Assembly (NCBI GenBank): GCA_040877545.1
Contig: JBBDNN010000041.1
Location: 1 to 25,017 of the forward strand
From: Gracilimonas sp040877545
GTDB taxonomy: Bacteria; Bacteroidota; Rhodothermia; Balneolales; Balneolaceae
Length of the DNA stretch: 25,017 bases
Reading direction: 5' to 3'
How positions within the stretch are numbered: position 1 is the first letter of the stretch; every line of letters begins with the position of its first letter. A model generated the notes under the pieces. It ran no database searches and was not told where the DNA came from. It saw only the letters and a list, made by a program, of their open reading frames with translations. Positions 7,947 to 16,856 of the stretch are shown here, one piece after another. The position numbers were made by a program, and so were the translations under genes.

Positions 7947-9077
7947 CTATTTATTATTACTATTTCTCATAATCTGCCCTAATTTTATAGAATTAATAAA
8001 CTCAACATCAGGATATTTTTCTATAAGAATCCTAAGTAATTTTCCTAACTCTAATAGCCCTCTATCTCTTATGGAATCATCTAATGATCCTACAAAATTA
8101 ATTCTATGTGTTGAAATGATAGCTGGCTTTCCTGTATCAAATGCTGCTTTAATTTCAAAAAGAGTTTTATCCAAGGAATAAGACTTTTGTATAGGCTCAA
8201 ATTTTACATTCCTGCGATAATAAATTTGGCCTGTAGAATTATATTTACCAAACTTAAAAAGAAAATTACGTGTAGCTATTTTACCATTATCTATAGGTTC
8301 TTCTCTACTTCTATTTACAACAATATTATTTACTTTAGTATTTTTAAATGACTCTTCAAGATCTAAACTAAAAATTCCATTTGGTGGATTGAAGCTATAT
8401 GATGATATATTAAATAATTTATTAAAAATATTTACCCCTTCTAACAAAGACTTTTTTAAATATTCCAAATCTTTTAAGCTATCATAATAGTAAGTTGGAG
8501 CCAAACTATTAACTTTATTTGTAACAAAAATATCTAAAGGAATATGGATTACACCCTTCTTAAAGGCATAATAGAATTCTTTATTTTTTTTGTTTGATAA
8601 AACTCTCATCAATAGCGGCACATTAAAATGCTCCCTTCCATGATATTGAGGAACAAAATAACCTTCTGATAATCCCGAAAGCCATTTTTTAAAGACATCA
8701 TCCCCATAATATTTTTGAAGAGTTTCATCAAAAGTTTCAAAAAAATATTGCTCAAAATCAGATTTAATTATTTTAGTAAAATCAGCATTTGTTACATTTG
8801 TAAAAGGGCAAAATATAGCAGGGTTATCATTTTTATCTTTAACAGAATTTAGTACTTCAAATAATTTTTCTAGATCATCATTATTGGCTAAAGTATCGTA
8901 TTTTGTAAATTTATTTAAATCAACCCGGATTCCATGAAATAGTAGATCATCATATATCTCTTTATTAGGCATTCTCGTACTTCCCCAATCATCGGACTCA
9001 ATAACTACCAATTTTCTTTTTGTACTCCAGCCCGGAATATGCTTGGCATAAGTTTGAAGCTTTCTTATAAATTTCAT
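7947..9077 (-). CDS. NodB-like polysaccharide (de)acetylase-family protein, copy B
   Basis: Protein of 376 aa related to the carbohydrate-esterase/NodB fold, usually labelled only 'polysaccharide (de)acetylase'. Candidate metal and catalytic sites are the acidic ESDDWGS at 27-33 (in place of the NodB TFDDG), HGREH at 146-150 (in place of HxxxH) and STHRINF at 322-328. It has no signal peptide or membrane segment, so it would act in the cytoplasm, on a precursor rather than on finished polymer. It is a clear paralogue of 13559-14689: both share these three motifs in the same order and spacing, and both are followed by a GT4 gene. It is among the most AT-rich genes in the window, suggesting a different origin from its GC-richer paralogue. 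Start is ATG 9077. Confidence 0.75.
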   Translation of the reverse strand: MKFIRKLQTYAKHIPGWSTKRKLVVIESDDWGSTRMPNKEIYDDLLFHGIRVDLNKFTKYDTLANNDDLEKLFEVLNSVKDKNDNPAIFCPFTNVTNADFTKIIKSDFEQYFFETFDETLQKYYGDDVFKKWLSGLSEGYFVPQYHGREHFNVPLLMRVLSNKKNKEFYYAFKKGVIHIPLDIFVTNKVNSLAPTYYYDSLKDLEYLKKSLLEGVNIFNKLFNISSYSFNPPNGIFSLDLEESFKNTKVNNIVVNRSREEPIDNGKIATRNFLFKFGKYNSTGQIYYRRNVKFEPIQKSYSLDKTLFEIKAAFDTGKPAIISTHRINFVGSLDDSIRDRGLLELGKLLRILIEKYPDVEFINSIKLGQIMRNSNNK

Positions 9078-9101
9078 TACTATTTTTTGTTAAATTTAAT
9101 T

Positions 9102-10376
9102 TTATATAATACTTCTGATTATACTGTATATATTTGTTTCGACTTCAACAAATGGTACGATAAAGGGATTACCGAGCACCATTAGATAACTTGGATATTC
9201 TAAAAACATTCGCACTTGAAAAGCCAGAAATAAGAGTAGCCCCGGAGAGAGCAGCAAAATAAGCATGTTATATTTTTTATCATTTAAATTACAAAGCAGC
9301 AATATATAAACAGCCAACAATAACATATTAGCAATACTTAAAAAACGCCCAACAGATGGAAAGTAACTTAGAATATTAAATATTCCATACAATAATAATC
9401 CAAAAGAGAAAAGACTTTTGATTCTTTCATTATTAAATATCGCTTTTTGATAAAAAAGTATATAAGAGCCCATAATCAAAATGCTCCATTTAAACAATAA
9501 TCGTCCCCATACATAGAACCAAGGGTCATCTCCAGAAGAAGAGGATAAAACCCGTTCTTCTGTAGCATAACTAACATACGGATTAGCAGCTTCACTATAT
9601 ATATTAGGTAAAAATGACAATAGACTTCTGCCTAATTCAAAATCTAATTGATTTATAAACAGTGATAAAACAACAATTCCAAAATAGATATAGACTTTAT
9701 TCCCCATAAACAAATAACTCAAGAAGATTACAATAGGAGCTATAAATGAAAAATGAACCAGAAAAGTGGAACATATAAACCATAGGCCTGATTTCTTTTG
9801 TTCCAATAAATATTTGAACAATCCAAAAATAAATATATGAGAAGCCGTCCACATTCTTACCCCATTAATTCCAAAACCTATATGAATGGTGAACGCAAAA
9901 ACTAGGATCAACAGAATGGCAGCCAAACCAATCTTTTTCTTGCTATAATCAATTAGGTACCACACATTTCTTGAATAAAAATAACCCAAGACAAAACCGA
10001 AAATGGCAAACAGCACCGAATAATTATCCGTAAATCGTGAAACGATAAAAGTGAGAAGAGGCTGATAAATATCCTCAAAACCTCCAATTGCAAACAATTG
10101 TGAAATAAAATATGGGAGTGTCCACCCACCTTTATGCATTATTTCAAGCTGTTCAGCATATCTTACTGAATCGGCAAGACTATCCGCAAGAATAATAAAA
10201 GTCATTCCATAGAAAAAAGTAAAAGCCCATACAATATTTTTCGCCCAATTTTTTCTATAGCTTTTTATGGCTGCCAGTAAGGCAAAAAAAGGCCATACCA
10301 AAAAAATTGCGTAAGCAGCAGCTTTACTGAAATGCTTATTATCGGTATTTGATGAAATTTTCTGAGCTCTAAACAC
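9102..10376 (-). CDS. EpsG-family / Wzy-like polysaccharide polymerase
   Basis: Polytopic membrane protein of 424 aa with roughly ten to twelve hydrophobic segments, the usual profile of a repeat-unit polymerase. The NGVRMWTASHIFIFGLFKYLL segment and a following LVHFSF resemble the EpsG family, where an Arg in a membrane segment and a later His-Ser/Phe motif are typical. It would join flipped undecaprenyl-linked repeat units in the periplasm. Polymerases diverge strongly, so the call rests on topology, these motifs and the locus, which also has a Wzx flippase and no other candidate. The start is GTG 10376, 6 nt after the preceding stop; the first internal ATG would remove the first membrane segment. 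Confidence 0.8.
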   Translation of the reverse strand: MFRAQKISSNTDNKHFSKAAAYAIFLVWPFFALLAAIKSYRKNWAKNIVWAFTFFYGMTFIILADSLADSVRYAEQLEIMHKGGWTLPYFISQLFAIGGFEDIYQPLLTFIVSRFTDNYSVLFAIFGFVLGYFYSRNVWYLIDYSKKKIGLAAILLILVFAFTIHIGFGINGVRMWTASHIFIFGLFKYLLEQKKSGLWFICSTFLVHFSFIAPIVIFLSYLFMGNKVYIYFGIVVLSLFINQLDFELGRSLLSFLPNIYSEAANPYVSYATEERVLSSSSGDDPWFYVWGRLLFKWSILIMGSYILFYQKAIFNNERIKSLFSFGLLLYGIFNILSYFPSVGRFLSIANMLLLAVYILLLCNLNDKKYNMLILLLSPGLLLFLAFQVRMFLEYPSYLMVLGNPFIVPFVEVETNIYSIIRSII

Positions 10377-10382
10377 TGTTTT

Positions 10383-11501
10383 CTATTTACCGGATTCGAT
10401 GAGTGAAATAAACTTATCTGTTACACTTTCAATACGATATTCATCCACATCACCCATGGATATCGAATTAGAATAATTACCATTCAAAAACTGATCAACA
10501 AGTTCCGTATCCAAGTCATCAAATTTTATAGATAAAATAGGCTTTTCAAGTATAGCGTAGTCAATAAGCTTGCTTGGCAATTGAGTGCTGCCTTGGTTTT
10601 CAAAATTTAGAACAAAGTCCATCTCACTTAGTTCTTCAAGCAATTCTGCCCGTGGTTTATACCCTCTCAAGATAACCTTATCAGGATAGTCATTCGCATA
10701 TTCTTGAACCAATAAAATATTATTAGTGTACAGATAAAATTTAAAAGGAACTCTTTTTTTTAAAAGATAGTCTAATAACTGAGATGGATTTCTTCGCTTT
10801 AGATTTAAACTGCCGGCATAGGCAAAAGTAGGTACTTCGTGTTCATTTTGTTTATTCTTAATTTCAGGAAATTCAGTAAAATTAAATCCCTGTGGTATTA
10901 CATGTAATTTCTCTCCGAATTCTTTATAGTACCCCTCTTTTGCCCCTTCAAAAGGCACGGTAATAGCATCTGCAAGCCTACAGAATTTTTTTTCAAGATA
11001 TTTAAAATAAAATGGTCGGTTATAATGTATATTTCCAGATAACATAAAAGGGTCACCACAGTCTGCAATCCATTTTTTTGCAGGTTTCATACCGTCTTTA
11101 ATAGCATCAGCTACTCCCCAATGTATAGGATGGGGTGCAGCAATGGAAATCAATGCATCATACTCTTTTTCCTTGTGTTTCTTTAATGCTTTTTTCACTA
11201 AACACTTAAGCTGAATTTGAGGATAGTACAGAAACTGTTCTGAAATTCTTTTAAGTACCAGCTTGCCAAACTTTACTATTTTATTACCATTGGGCTGAAT
11301 CTCATGCCACCTTAAAGAACCAAGGTCTTCAATCTTGACGTTATATTTCTGCTCAAATTCGTGATGTATTTCTTCATCTTTTGGAACGATTACTGTAACT
11401 AAATGACCTTGTTTTGCCAGTTCTTTAGCTAACTCAGTTGTACGAAAGGCCCGTGGGGTACTTTGTGGATAGAAATGATTACTGACGATTAAAATGTCCA
11501 T
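10383..11501 (-). CDS. GT4-like glycosyltransferase
   Basis: GT-B fold glycosyltransferase of 372 aa. The N-terminus (ILIVSNHFYPQSTPRAFRTTELAKEL) is the typical GT4 acceptor-domain loop, and the C-terminal part has FAYAGSLNLKRRNP and a donor-domain helix. The usual E-x7-E donor motif is weakened (STQLPSKLIDYAILEKPIL), so the donor is uncertain and the enzyme may belong to a divergent subgroup. No membrane segment. It starts at ATG 11501, 51 nt after the GT-A-like gene, one of the larger gaps in the operon, and is followed by the polymerase gene after 6 nt. Confidence 0.78.
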   Translation of the reverse strand: MDILIVSNHFYPQSTPRAFRTTELAKELAKQGHLVTVIVPKDEEIHHEFEQKYNVKIEDLGSLRWHEIQPNGNKIVKFGKLVLKRISEQFLYYPQIQLKCLVKKALKKHKEKEYDALISIAAPHPIHWGVADAIKDGMKPAKKWIADCGDPFMLSGNIHYNRPFYFKYLEKKFCRLADAITVPFEGAKEGYYKEFGEKLHVIPQGFNFTEFPEIKNKQNEHEVPTFAYAGSLNLKRRNPSQLLDYLLKKRVPFKFYLYTNNILLVQEYANDYPDKVILRGYKPRAELLEELSEMDFVLNFENQGSTQLPSKLIDYAILEKPILSIKFDDLDTELVDQFLNGNYSNSISMGDVDEYRIESVTDKFISLIESGK

Positions 11502-11552
11502 TAAAAACTCTTGGCTATTATGCTGTAAATCATATTTATTAGGAATCTTACA

Positions 11553-12491
11553 CTATTCAACATTGGACACATTTATATTAAAATGATCTATCACATTTTT
11601 TATTTGAATATCCTTAAGCCCTTTGTGAGAGTTAACCGAATTCAAGGATTTTTCCTGACTTCCACGTACTGTTACCAATTGTTTATTAAAATAAGGACTT
11701 GTTACAATTTTGGTGTTATTCAAATAACTCATGGTCTTTAGCCACACATCATCTGATTTTGGAGATACCTCTTTGAATAGTTCCTTGTTAAACACCTTCT
11801 CGTATAAAACCTTTGGAGGATATAACACCCCTCCTACTCCAACTTGCATTAATTTATGGGAGGGAGTTTTGATAGCTTTGTGCTTATGCTTCCATTGCAT
11901 ATATTTTTTTATTCTTCCATCCTCAAAAAGAATTTTATGAGCGAAATTTGCGCAAACGGCTTCTGGAAATTTTTTATGCTGTTGTACTAATTCACTCAGC
12001 ATATATTCCGGATAATAAACGTCATCATCCACCGTAATTACATTAGTATCAGGATTTTCTATCATGGTATAATAATATTTCTTATGAGATCGCAAATCCT
12101 CACAAAATCTGATTTCTAAACCTTTTTCGGTTAGCGCTACAAGCGATTCCGGGAGTTCTTTATTCGGAAACTGTTCGTTTGCTAGCCACAGTACTATCTT
12201 ATCCGGTTTGAAAGACTGCATTAATAGCGTGGTAATGGTAATCCAAATTCTATCTATACGGGCCGGGAAGGAGGTAAGTGAAATAATATACTTTTCCTCC
12301 CTTGGAACCCCCTCGTATAAACCGTTATCAAGTTTTTCTAATTCTTTTTTGAGCCGTCCGGGCATACTGTATTCAAAATAATAAACCATAGCCAATTCTA
12401 AAGCCCGGTCTACGGCCTTGCCAGCTATCCCATATTTGGTAAAACCGGGCAAATTAAAATACAGCTTATATAATTTATTTATCTGCTTCAT
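11553..12491 (-). CDS. GT-A-like glycosyltransferase
   Basis: Probable GT-A fold glycosyltransferase of 312 aa. KYIISLTSFPARIDRIWITI begins the nucleotide-binding domain at about residue 67, and VITVDDDVYYPEYML (about 149-163) carries the DxD metal-binding site. A downstream VGVGGVLYPP and SPKSDDVWLK segment (acidic pair followed by W) resembles the acceptor/catalytic region of such enzymes. The first 60 residues form an extra amphipathic stretch that may bind the membrane. Sugar and linkage cannot be inferred. The gene starts at ATG 12491, one base after the stop of the preceding GT4 gene. Confidence 0.78.
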   Translation of the reverse strand: MKQINKLYKLYFNLPGFTKYGIAGKAVDRALELAMVYYFEYSMPGRLKKELEKLDNGLYEGVPREEKYIISLTSFPARIDRIWITITTLLMQSFKPDKIVLWLANEQFPNKELPESLVALTEKGLEIRFCEDLRSHKKYYYTMIENPDTNVITVDDDVYYPEYMLSELVQQHKKFPEAVCANFAHKILFEDGRIKKYMQWKHKHKAIKTPSHKLMQVGVGGVLYPPKVLYEKVFNKELFKEVSPKSDDVWLKTMSYLNNTKIVTSPYFNKQLVTVRGSQEKSLNSVNSHKGLKDIQIKNVIDHFNINVSNVE

Positions 12492-12492
12492 A

Positions 12493-13569
12493 TTACTTTT
12501 CCATAAAACTTAAAAGCGTTCGGGTAATTTTTTCTTTATCTAAGCGACTTCTAATCTCCTTAGCATTATTTCCCAGTTTCTGCCTTAATTCTTCGTCATT
12601 CATCAGCCTTTTAAGTTGAAGGCTTAATTCTTCTATATCCCCATTTTTTATAATGATTCCATCATGCCCGTTATTAATAATTTCATCACTTGGAAACCCA
12701 TCAAAACAAACTACCGGTAAACCGGCAATCATAGCTTCGCATAACGCATTTGGAAACCCCTCCAGCACGGATGGTAATACATAAATACTTGCCTTGGCAT
12801 ACAGCTTATCCAAATTTTTTACTTTACCTAAAAAGCTAGTCTCTTCCTTTACACCCAAAGAGGCTGCTAAAGCTTTCATTTCCTCGAGCATTGGTCCATC
12901 CCCAGCCATAACTAATTTCCACCCCTGCTTGTCCTCCATCAAGGAAAATGCCTTTATCAACCTATCCGGGGCTTTTTCCCGAGCAAATCTCCCTACATAC
13001 AGAATGATGTTCTCCTTGTCCACATCATGTTCCTGCACTTCTCTAATAGGGTTATCTAATACGATGGTATTAATTTTATTTCCAAATTCCTTTTTTTTAT
13101 ATGTTTCTGCAAATTTTGTCTGGCAAACTATACCTGCGCTTTGAGGGTAAAGAACTTTTTTCAAAATTCTATGTAGCTTCCCATAATCATAATCCGGACT
13201 AGTCATGTCACCTATAAAAACAGGTATATTTGTTCCCAATGCAGATAATAGCACTAAAGGATTAAACAAATCTCCAAACACAAGTATAAAATCCGGTCGA
13301 ATATCCCGAATCTTTTTTCTGATGTACGAAATGAGCAACGGATAAAATGAAATTTTACCGATAATGCCTCTCTTCCGTTTATGTGGAAACCGATGCACTT
13401 CTATGTCATCTGATACCTTGTAAAACTTTTTCTCGTTTAAACATGATAGCATCTTCACCTCATGCCCCATATTGTTAAACGATTCGGCAAATACCGATAA
13501 ATGCCGGCCAATACCTCCAACATTTAATGATGGGGAGACTATTAATATATTTCTCTTTTTAAAGGTCAT
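12493..13569 (-). CDS. GT4-family glycosyltransferase
   Basis: Retaining GT-B glycosyltransferase of family GT4, 358 aa. Clear motifs are the N-terminal glycine loop LNVGGIGRHLSVFAE (residues 15-29), ILYVGRFAREKAPDRLIKAF in the donor domain, and the E-x7-E motif EGFPNALCEAMIAGLPVVCF at about 270. The conserved KAPDRL/GDGP signatures make this the most typical GT4 member here. Its start (ATG 13569) overlaps the end of the NodB-like gene by 11 nt, suggesting coupled translation. The same order, NodB-like gene then GT4, recurs at 9077-6809. Confidence 0.92.
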   Translation of the reverse strand: MTFKKRNILIVSPSLNVGGIGRHLSVFAESFNNMGHEVKMLSCLNEKKFYKVSDDIEVHRFPHKRKRGIIGKISFYPLLISYIRKKIRDIRPDFILVFGDLFNPLVLLSALGTNIPVFIGDMTSPDYDYGKLHRILKKVLYPQSAGIVCQTKFAETYKKKEFGNKINTIVLDNPIREVQEHDVDKENIILYVGRFAREKAPDRLIKAFSLMEDKQGWKLVMAGDGPMLEEMKALAASLGVKEETSFLGKVKNLDKLYAKASIYVLPSVLEGFPNALCEAMIAGLPVVCFDGFPSDEIINNGHDGIIIKNGDIEELSLQLKRLMNDEELRQKLGNNAKEIRSRLDKEKITRTLLSFMEK

Positions 13570-14689
13570 CCTCTATTATTCTCCCAAGTTCTGCCGTTGT
13601 TAAGAATTCAACTTCAGGCCATTTATCAACTATATTCTCTAACAGTTCCAATAGTAATTGCAGGTTGTCTTCACGGTTTTCAGGGTAGATACCACCCATA
13701 AAATTTAAGCGATGACTACTTATTACTGCAGGCCTGTTCCAAAAAAAGGAGTTGGATATTTGATTTACGCAACTTTCAACTACCCGTTTTTTATCAAAAC
13801 CAGTAGGTTCAAAAAAACAATTACGAACTATATTAATGAGACCTGACGAACTTTTTCTACCTGTAAAACGGAGATTCTTTTTATACCCCTTATTTCCGGG
13901 ATTAGGAATATTCTGAGTTTTGGTCCCTTGCAAATATTTAACTCCATACTTATCCACAACATCTTCCAAAGAATGGTCCCATATATAGTTTGGAGCTATA
14001 AAAGATAATGATTCTATCCCAAAAATATCCTTAAAAATGGCTAATCCTTCTTTAACTATTTCTTCTTCAATAGCGTGCCCGTCATCCTTATCAAACGAAG
14101 CGAACATGGTTTTACCGCCGTTAATGGACCTATTCGGCTTAAAGAAAAAGGTGTTTAATTTAAATGCCTCTAAACTTTTCTTTTCCCCTTGCTTCAAATA
14201 TTGCAGCCACCTGTTAATATGCACGTGTTCCCGGCCATGAAACTGAGGGAAAAAAACACCTCTATCAATTCCTTGCTGAATCAACTCAAATGATGAAAAA
14301 CATCCGGGATATCGATGGTAGGTTTTTCTGAAATCTTCGTAAAAATAAGTTTCATATCCCGACTGCTTAATTTTCTCGAAATCGGGATTGGCCATGATAT
14401 AATTCAAAGTGAATACCGGTGGGTTCCCATTGCTATCCTTAAACTCTGTTAAAGTACTCAACAACCGATTGACATCTTCTTCTCTTTCAAGAGAATCATA
14501 CTTTGCATAAGGATCGGTAGGATTTATCACTCCCTTCGTGGCCAGCTCTTCATATACATCCCGATCAGGCATACGAATACTGCCCCAGTCATCCGATTCA
14601 AATACCACTATTTTTCTTGGAGTTTTCCACCCAATAGTGTTGATGAAGTTTCTTGATATTTTAGCCTTCAGGCTGTTTAGTAACTGCAT
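13559..14689 (-). CDS. NodB-like polysaccharide (de)acetylase-family protein, copy A
   Basis: Protein of 376 aa, paralogous to 7947-9077. It carries ESDDWGSIRMP (from about 31), QFHGREHVH (HGREH about 151-155) and SSHRLNF (about 324-330), which I read as modified NodB motifs: an acidic pair, a histidine pair and a late histidine. No signal peptide is seen, so a cytoplasmic substrate such as a nucleotide sugar or lipid-linked intermediate is likelier than exported polymer. The open frame could begin at a TTG (14692), but ATG 14689 overlaps the WecB stop as TGATG and is preferred. It precedes a GT4 gene with an 11-nt overlap. The motifs predict a metal-dependent deacetylase or hydrolase, but the activity is unproven. 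Confidence 0.75.
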   Translation of the reverse strand: MQLLNSLKAKISRNFINTIGWKTPRKIVVFESDDWGSIRMPDRDVYEELATKGVINPTDPYAKYDSLEREEDVNRLLSTLTEFKDSNGNPPVFTLNYIMANPDFEKIKQSGYETYFYEDFRKTYHRYPGCFSSFELIQQGIDRGVFFPQFHGREHVHINRWLQYLKQGEKKSLEAFKLNTFFFKPNRSINGGKTMFASFDKDDGHAIEEEIVKEGLAIFKDIFGIESLSFIAPNYIWDHSLEDVVDKYGVKYLQGTKTQNIPNPGNKGYKKNLRFTGRKSSSGLINIVRNCFFEPTGFDKKRVVESCVNQISNSFFWNRPAVISSHRLNFMGGIYPENREDNLQLLLELLENIVDKWPEVEFLTTAELGRIIEDDL

Positions 14690-15783
14690 CAAAATTTACA
14701 AACCCCGGACAGCAGGGTATCCACTATTCGTTCAGCCGCCTTCCCGTCCCATTTTTCAGGAATAGCCCCGGTTTTCCACTTTCCACTAAAAACCCTTTCA
14801 AGAGCCGGTTTAATCACCTCCGGGTTGGTGCCAATAAGTTCATTAGTGCCCTTTTCTACCGTTTCCGGCCGCTCGGTATTGTCTCTGAGAGTCATGCAGG
14901 GAACACCCATTACCGTGGTCTCTTCCGTTATTCCCCCCGAATCGGTAATCACCGCTTTGCTGTACTTCACCAGACAGTTGAATACAAGATAGCCCAATGG
15001 TTTAACAGGGTGGATATTAGGAGCGGTAATACCGGCCTTTTCAAAAATTTGCTTGGTTCGGGGATGCATGGGAAAAATCACCGGCAACCCTTGTACATTG
15101 TCCGAAATGGTGTTCATAAACTTTTTCAGCTTTTGCTCCTCATCCACATTGGCCGGCCGGTGCATGGTCATGACCAGGTATTCTTTTTCTTTAAGTTTAA
15201 ATTCATCCCATAAGGTTGGTTTTATTAACCGGGGCATGTTCGCTAACAAGGTATCTATCATCACATTCCCCACAAAAAATATTCGATCATCAGGAATGCC
15301 GGCCTTCTTTAAGTTTTCTCCGGCCCATTCGGTGGTGGTAAAGAAATAATCGGTGATAGAATCGGTCACCATACGGTTAATTTCTTCCGGCATAGACAGA
15401 TCAAAAGAACGAATCCCCGCCTCTACATGCGCCACCTTAGTGTGCAGCTTCTTGGCTGTAATGGAACAGGCCATGGTGCTTGTTACATCCCCTACAACTA
15501 TCACCAAATCTGCCGGATGCTCTTGTAGTTCCTTTTCAAAAGCCACCATAATATTGGCCGTTTGCTCCGCTTGTGAGCCTCCGCCACATCCCAGGTTTAC
15601 ATCCGGTTCTGGAATATTGAGCTCCTTAAAAAAGGTATCACTCATCTCCTTATCATAATGCTGCCCCGTATGTACCAACCTATACTTAACCTCTATCTCA
15701 TCCTTAACCTTATCTATGGCATGAATGATAGGGGCAATTTTCATGAAGTTGGGACGGGCACCGGCTATTAAAGTGATTTTCAT
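14689..15783 (-). CDS. wecB: UDP-N-acetylglucosamine 2-epimerase (non-hydrolysing)
   Basis: Interconverts UDP-GlcNAc and UDP-ManNAc in the cytoplasm. The 364-aa protein has the full family signature: GARPNFMKIAP at 8-18, HTGQHYD at 38-44, VVGDVTSTMA at about 97-106, HVEAGIRSFDLSMPEEINRM at 119-138, TMHRPANVD near 207-215 and the UDP-binding TDSGGITEET. Its product could be used directly or oxidised to ManNAcA; the only dehydrogenase seen is the broken fragment at 24613-24969. The start ATG overlaps the previous gene's TGA (ATGA, 15783-15780). Compared with the surrounding glycosyltransferases this gene is GC-richer, like rmlB. Confidence 0.95.
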   Translation of the reverse strand: MKITLIAGARPNFMKIAPIIHAIDKVKDEIEVKYRLVHTGQHYDKEMSDTFFKELNIPEPDVNLGCGGGSQAEQTANIMVAFEKELQEHPADLVIVVGDVTSTMACSITAKKLHTKVAHVEAGIRSFDLSMPEEINRMVTDSITDYFFTTTEWAGENLKKAGIPDDRIFFVGNVMIDTLLANMPRLIKPTLWDEFKLKEKEYLVMTMHRPANVDEEQKLKKFMNTISDNVQGLPVIFPMHPRTKQIFEKAGITAPNIHPVKPLGYLVFNCLVKYSKAVITDSGGITEETTVMGVPCMTLRDNTERPETVEKGTNELIGTNPEVIKPALERVFSGKWKTGAIPEKWDGKAAERIVDTLLSGVCKF

Positions 15784-16856
15784 AATTCTTCACCCCAAAC
15801 TTTTTTCTTGTAAATATTTATCAGCTTTAGACATACATTTTTTACATCATGGTATTTCTCTACGAATTCTCTACTTCTTTTTCCCAGCTCTGGTAGTTTC
15901 TCACTATTATCTATTAAGTTTCGCAACTGATCGGTTATGGTTTCTTTGTTAATATTCACTACTGGAATTTCCTCAGCATAGTCAATGTACTGGTAGTATC
16001 TTTCATCTATAAAGGCACAAGTTGGCCGGCCTACGACCATAGCTTCAAGTGCCGCAGTACCATACCACCCCACAGAAATTTGATCAATGAATATATCACA
16101 ATTTCGATATTCCCTAAATAATTCTTCATGTGAAACCCCTTCTACTAATCGAAACTCAACATTGTACCCCTCGCTTTTTAGCTTTTCGATAGCCTTTTCT
16201 ATATGTATTGTTCCTTTAAAAACCCGGCTTGTCGGAGCATGTAAAATGGTAATTGTTTCTCTTGTATTCTTTTTTTTAAATGGCATATAGATAATTGAAT
16301 TTACATCAACTGCTAAAGGAACCACTTCTTTAACTTCAACATTATATTCCTTGGCAAAATCTACATGGGTAGGTAAACAAGATATTAGGTAATCAATGTA
16401 TTTATTCTCCCGATGAACTCTTTGTCTTACTTTACTATCATGCACTTCCATTCTTTGATAATAGTCATGGCTTTCTGGCAAATCATACCTTTCAACCAAA
16501 GATTTATAATGCCTTATATCATTTCCAAGATATTCCATAATCACTTTTTTATTGAAAAGCCTATATAAAGGAAGATCTCTTTGATTTTTGAATAACGATT
16601 GTCCGAAATAAAAGTGAAATGTATTGTACTTAAAAAAACACATTAACCTTACTAAGGGATATAAAACTTTATAATAAAAAGCTTTTTCCAACAAAGTTTC
16701 TTTTTTCTTGAACTGATAATCCGTTTGCCTGTTAAATCTATCATATTTTGTATAAGACTTAGCTTCTACTCCCAAATCCCGGAATTCTTTTGCCAATAAT
16801 CCGGCTTGGGTTCCATAATTCACTAATCCGTGGAATACTTTTAATTTTTTAGGCAT
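15780..16856 (-). CDS. Glycosyltransferase, GT4-like
   Basis: Predicted GT-B glycosyltransferase of 358 aa. The N-terminus (LKVFHGLVNYGTQAGLLAKEFRDLG) matches the acceptor-domain loop of a subgroup found in polysaccharide loci. The C-terminal domain has ILHAPTSRVFKGTIHIEKAI and a GWYGTAALEAMVVGRPTCAF segment in which an E-x-M-x-x-G-R-P pattern stands in for the usual E-x7-E motif. Donor and acceptor are unknown. It is fully embedded in the overlapping run: its ATG shares one base with the aminotransferase stop (TAATG), and its end overlaps wecB by 4 nt. Confidence 0.8.
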   Translation of the reverse strand: MPKKLKVFHGLVNYGTQAGLLAKEFRDLGVEAKSYTKYDRFNRQTDYQFKKKETLLEKAFYYKVLYPLVRLMCFFKYNTFHFYFGQSLFKNQRDLPLYRLFNKKVIMEYLGNDIRHYKSLVERYDLPESHDYYQRMEVHDSKVRQRVHRENKYIDYLISCLPTHVDFAKEYNVEVKEVVPLAVDVNSIIYMPFKKKNTRETITILHAPTSRVFKGTIHIEKAIEKLKSEGYNVEFRLVEGVSHEELFREYRNCDIFIDQISVGWYGTAALEAMVVGRPTCAFIDERYYQYIDYAEEIPVVNINKETITDQLRNLIDNSEKLPELGKRSREFVEKYHDVKNVCLKLINIYKKKVWGEEL

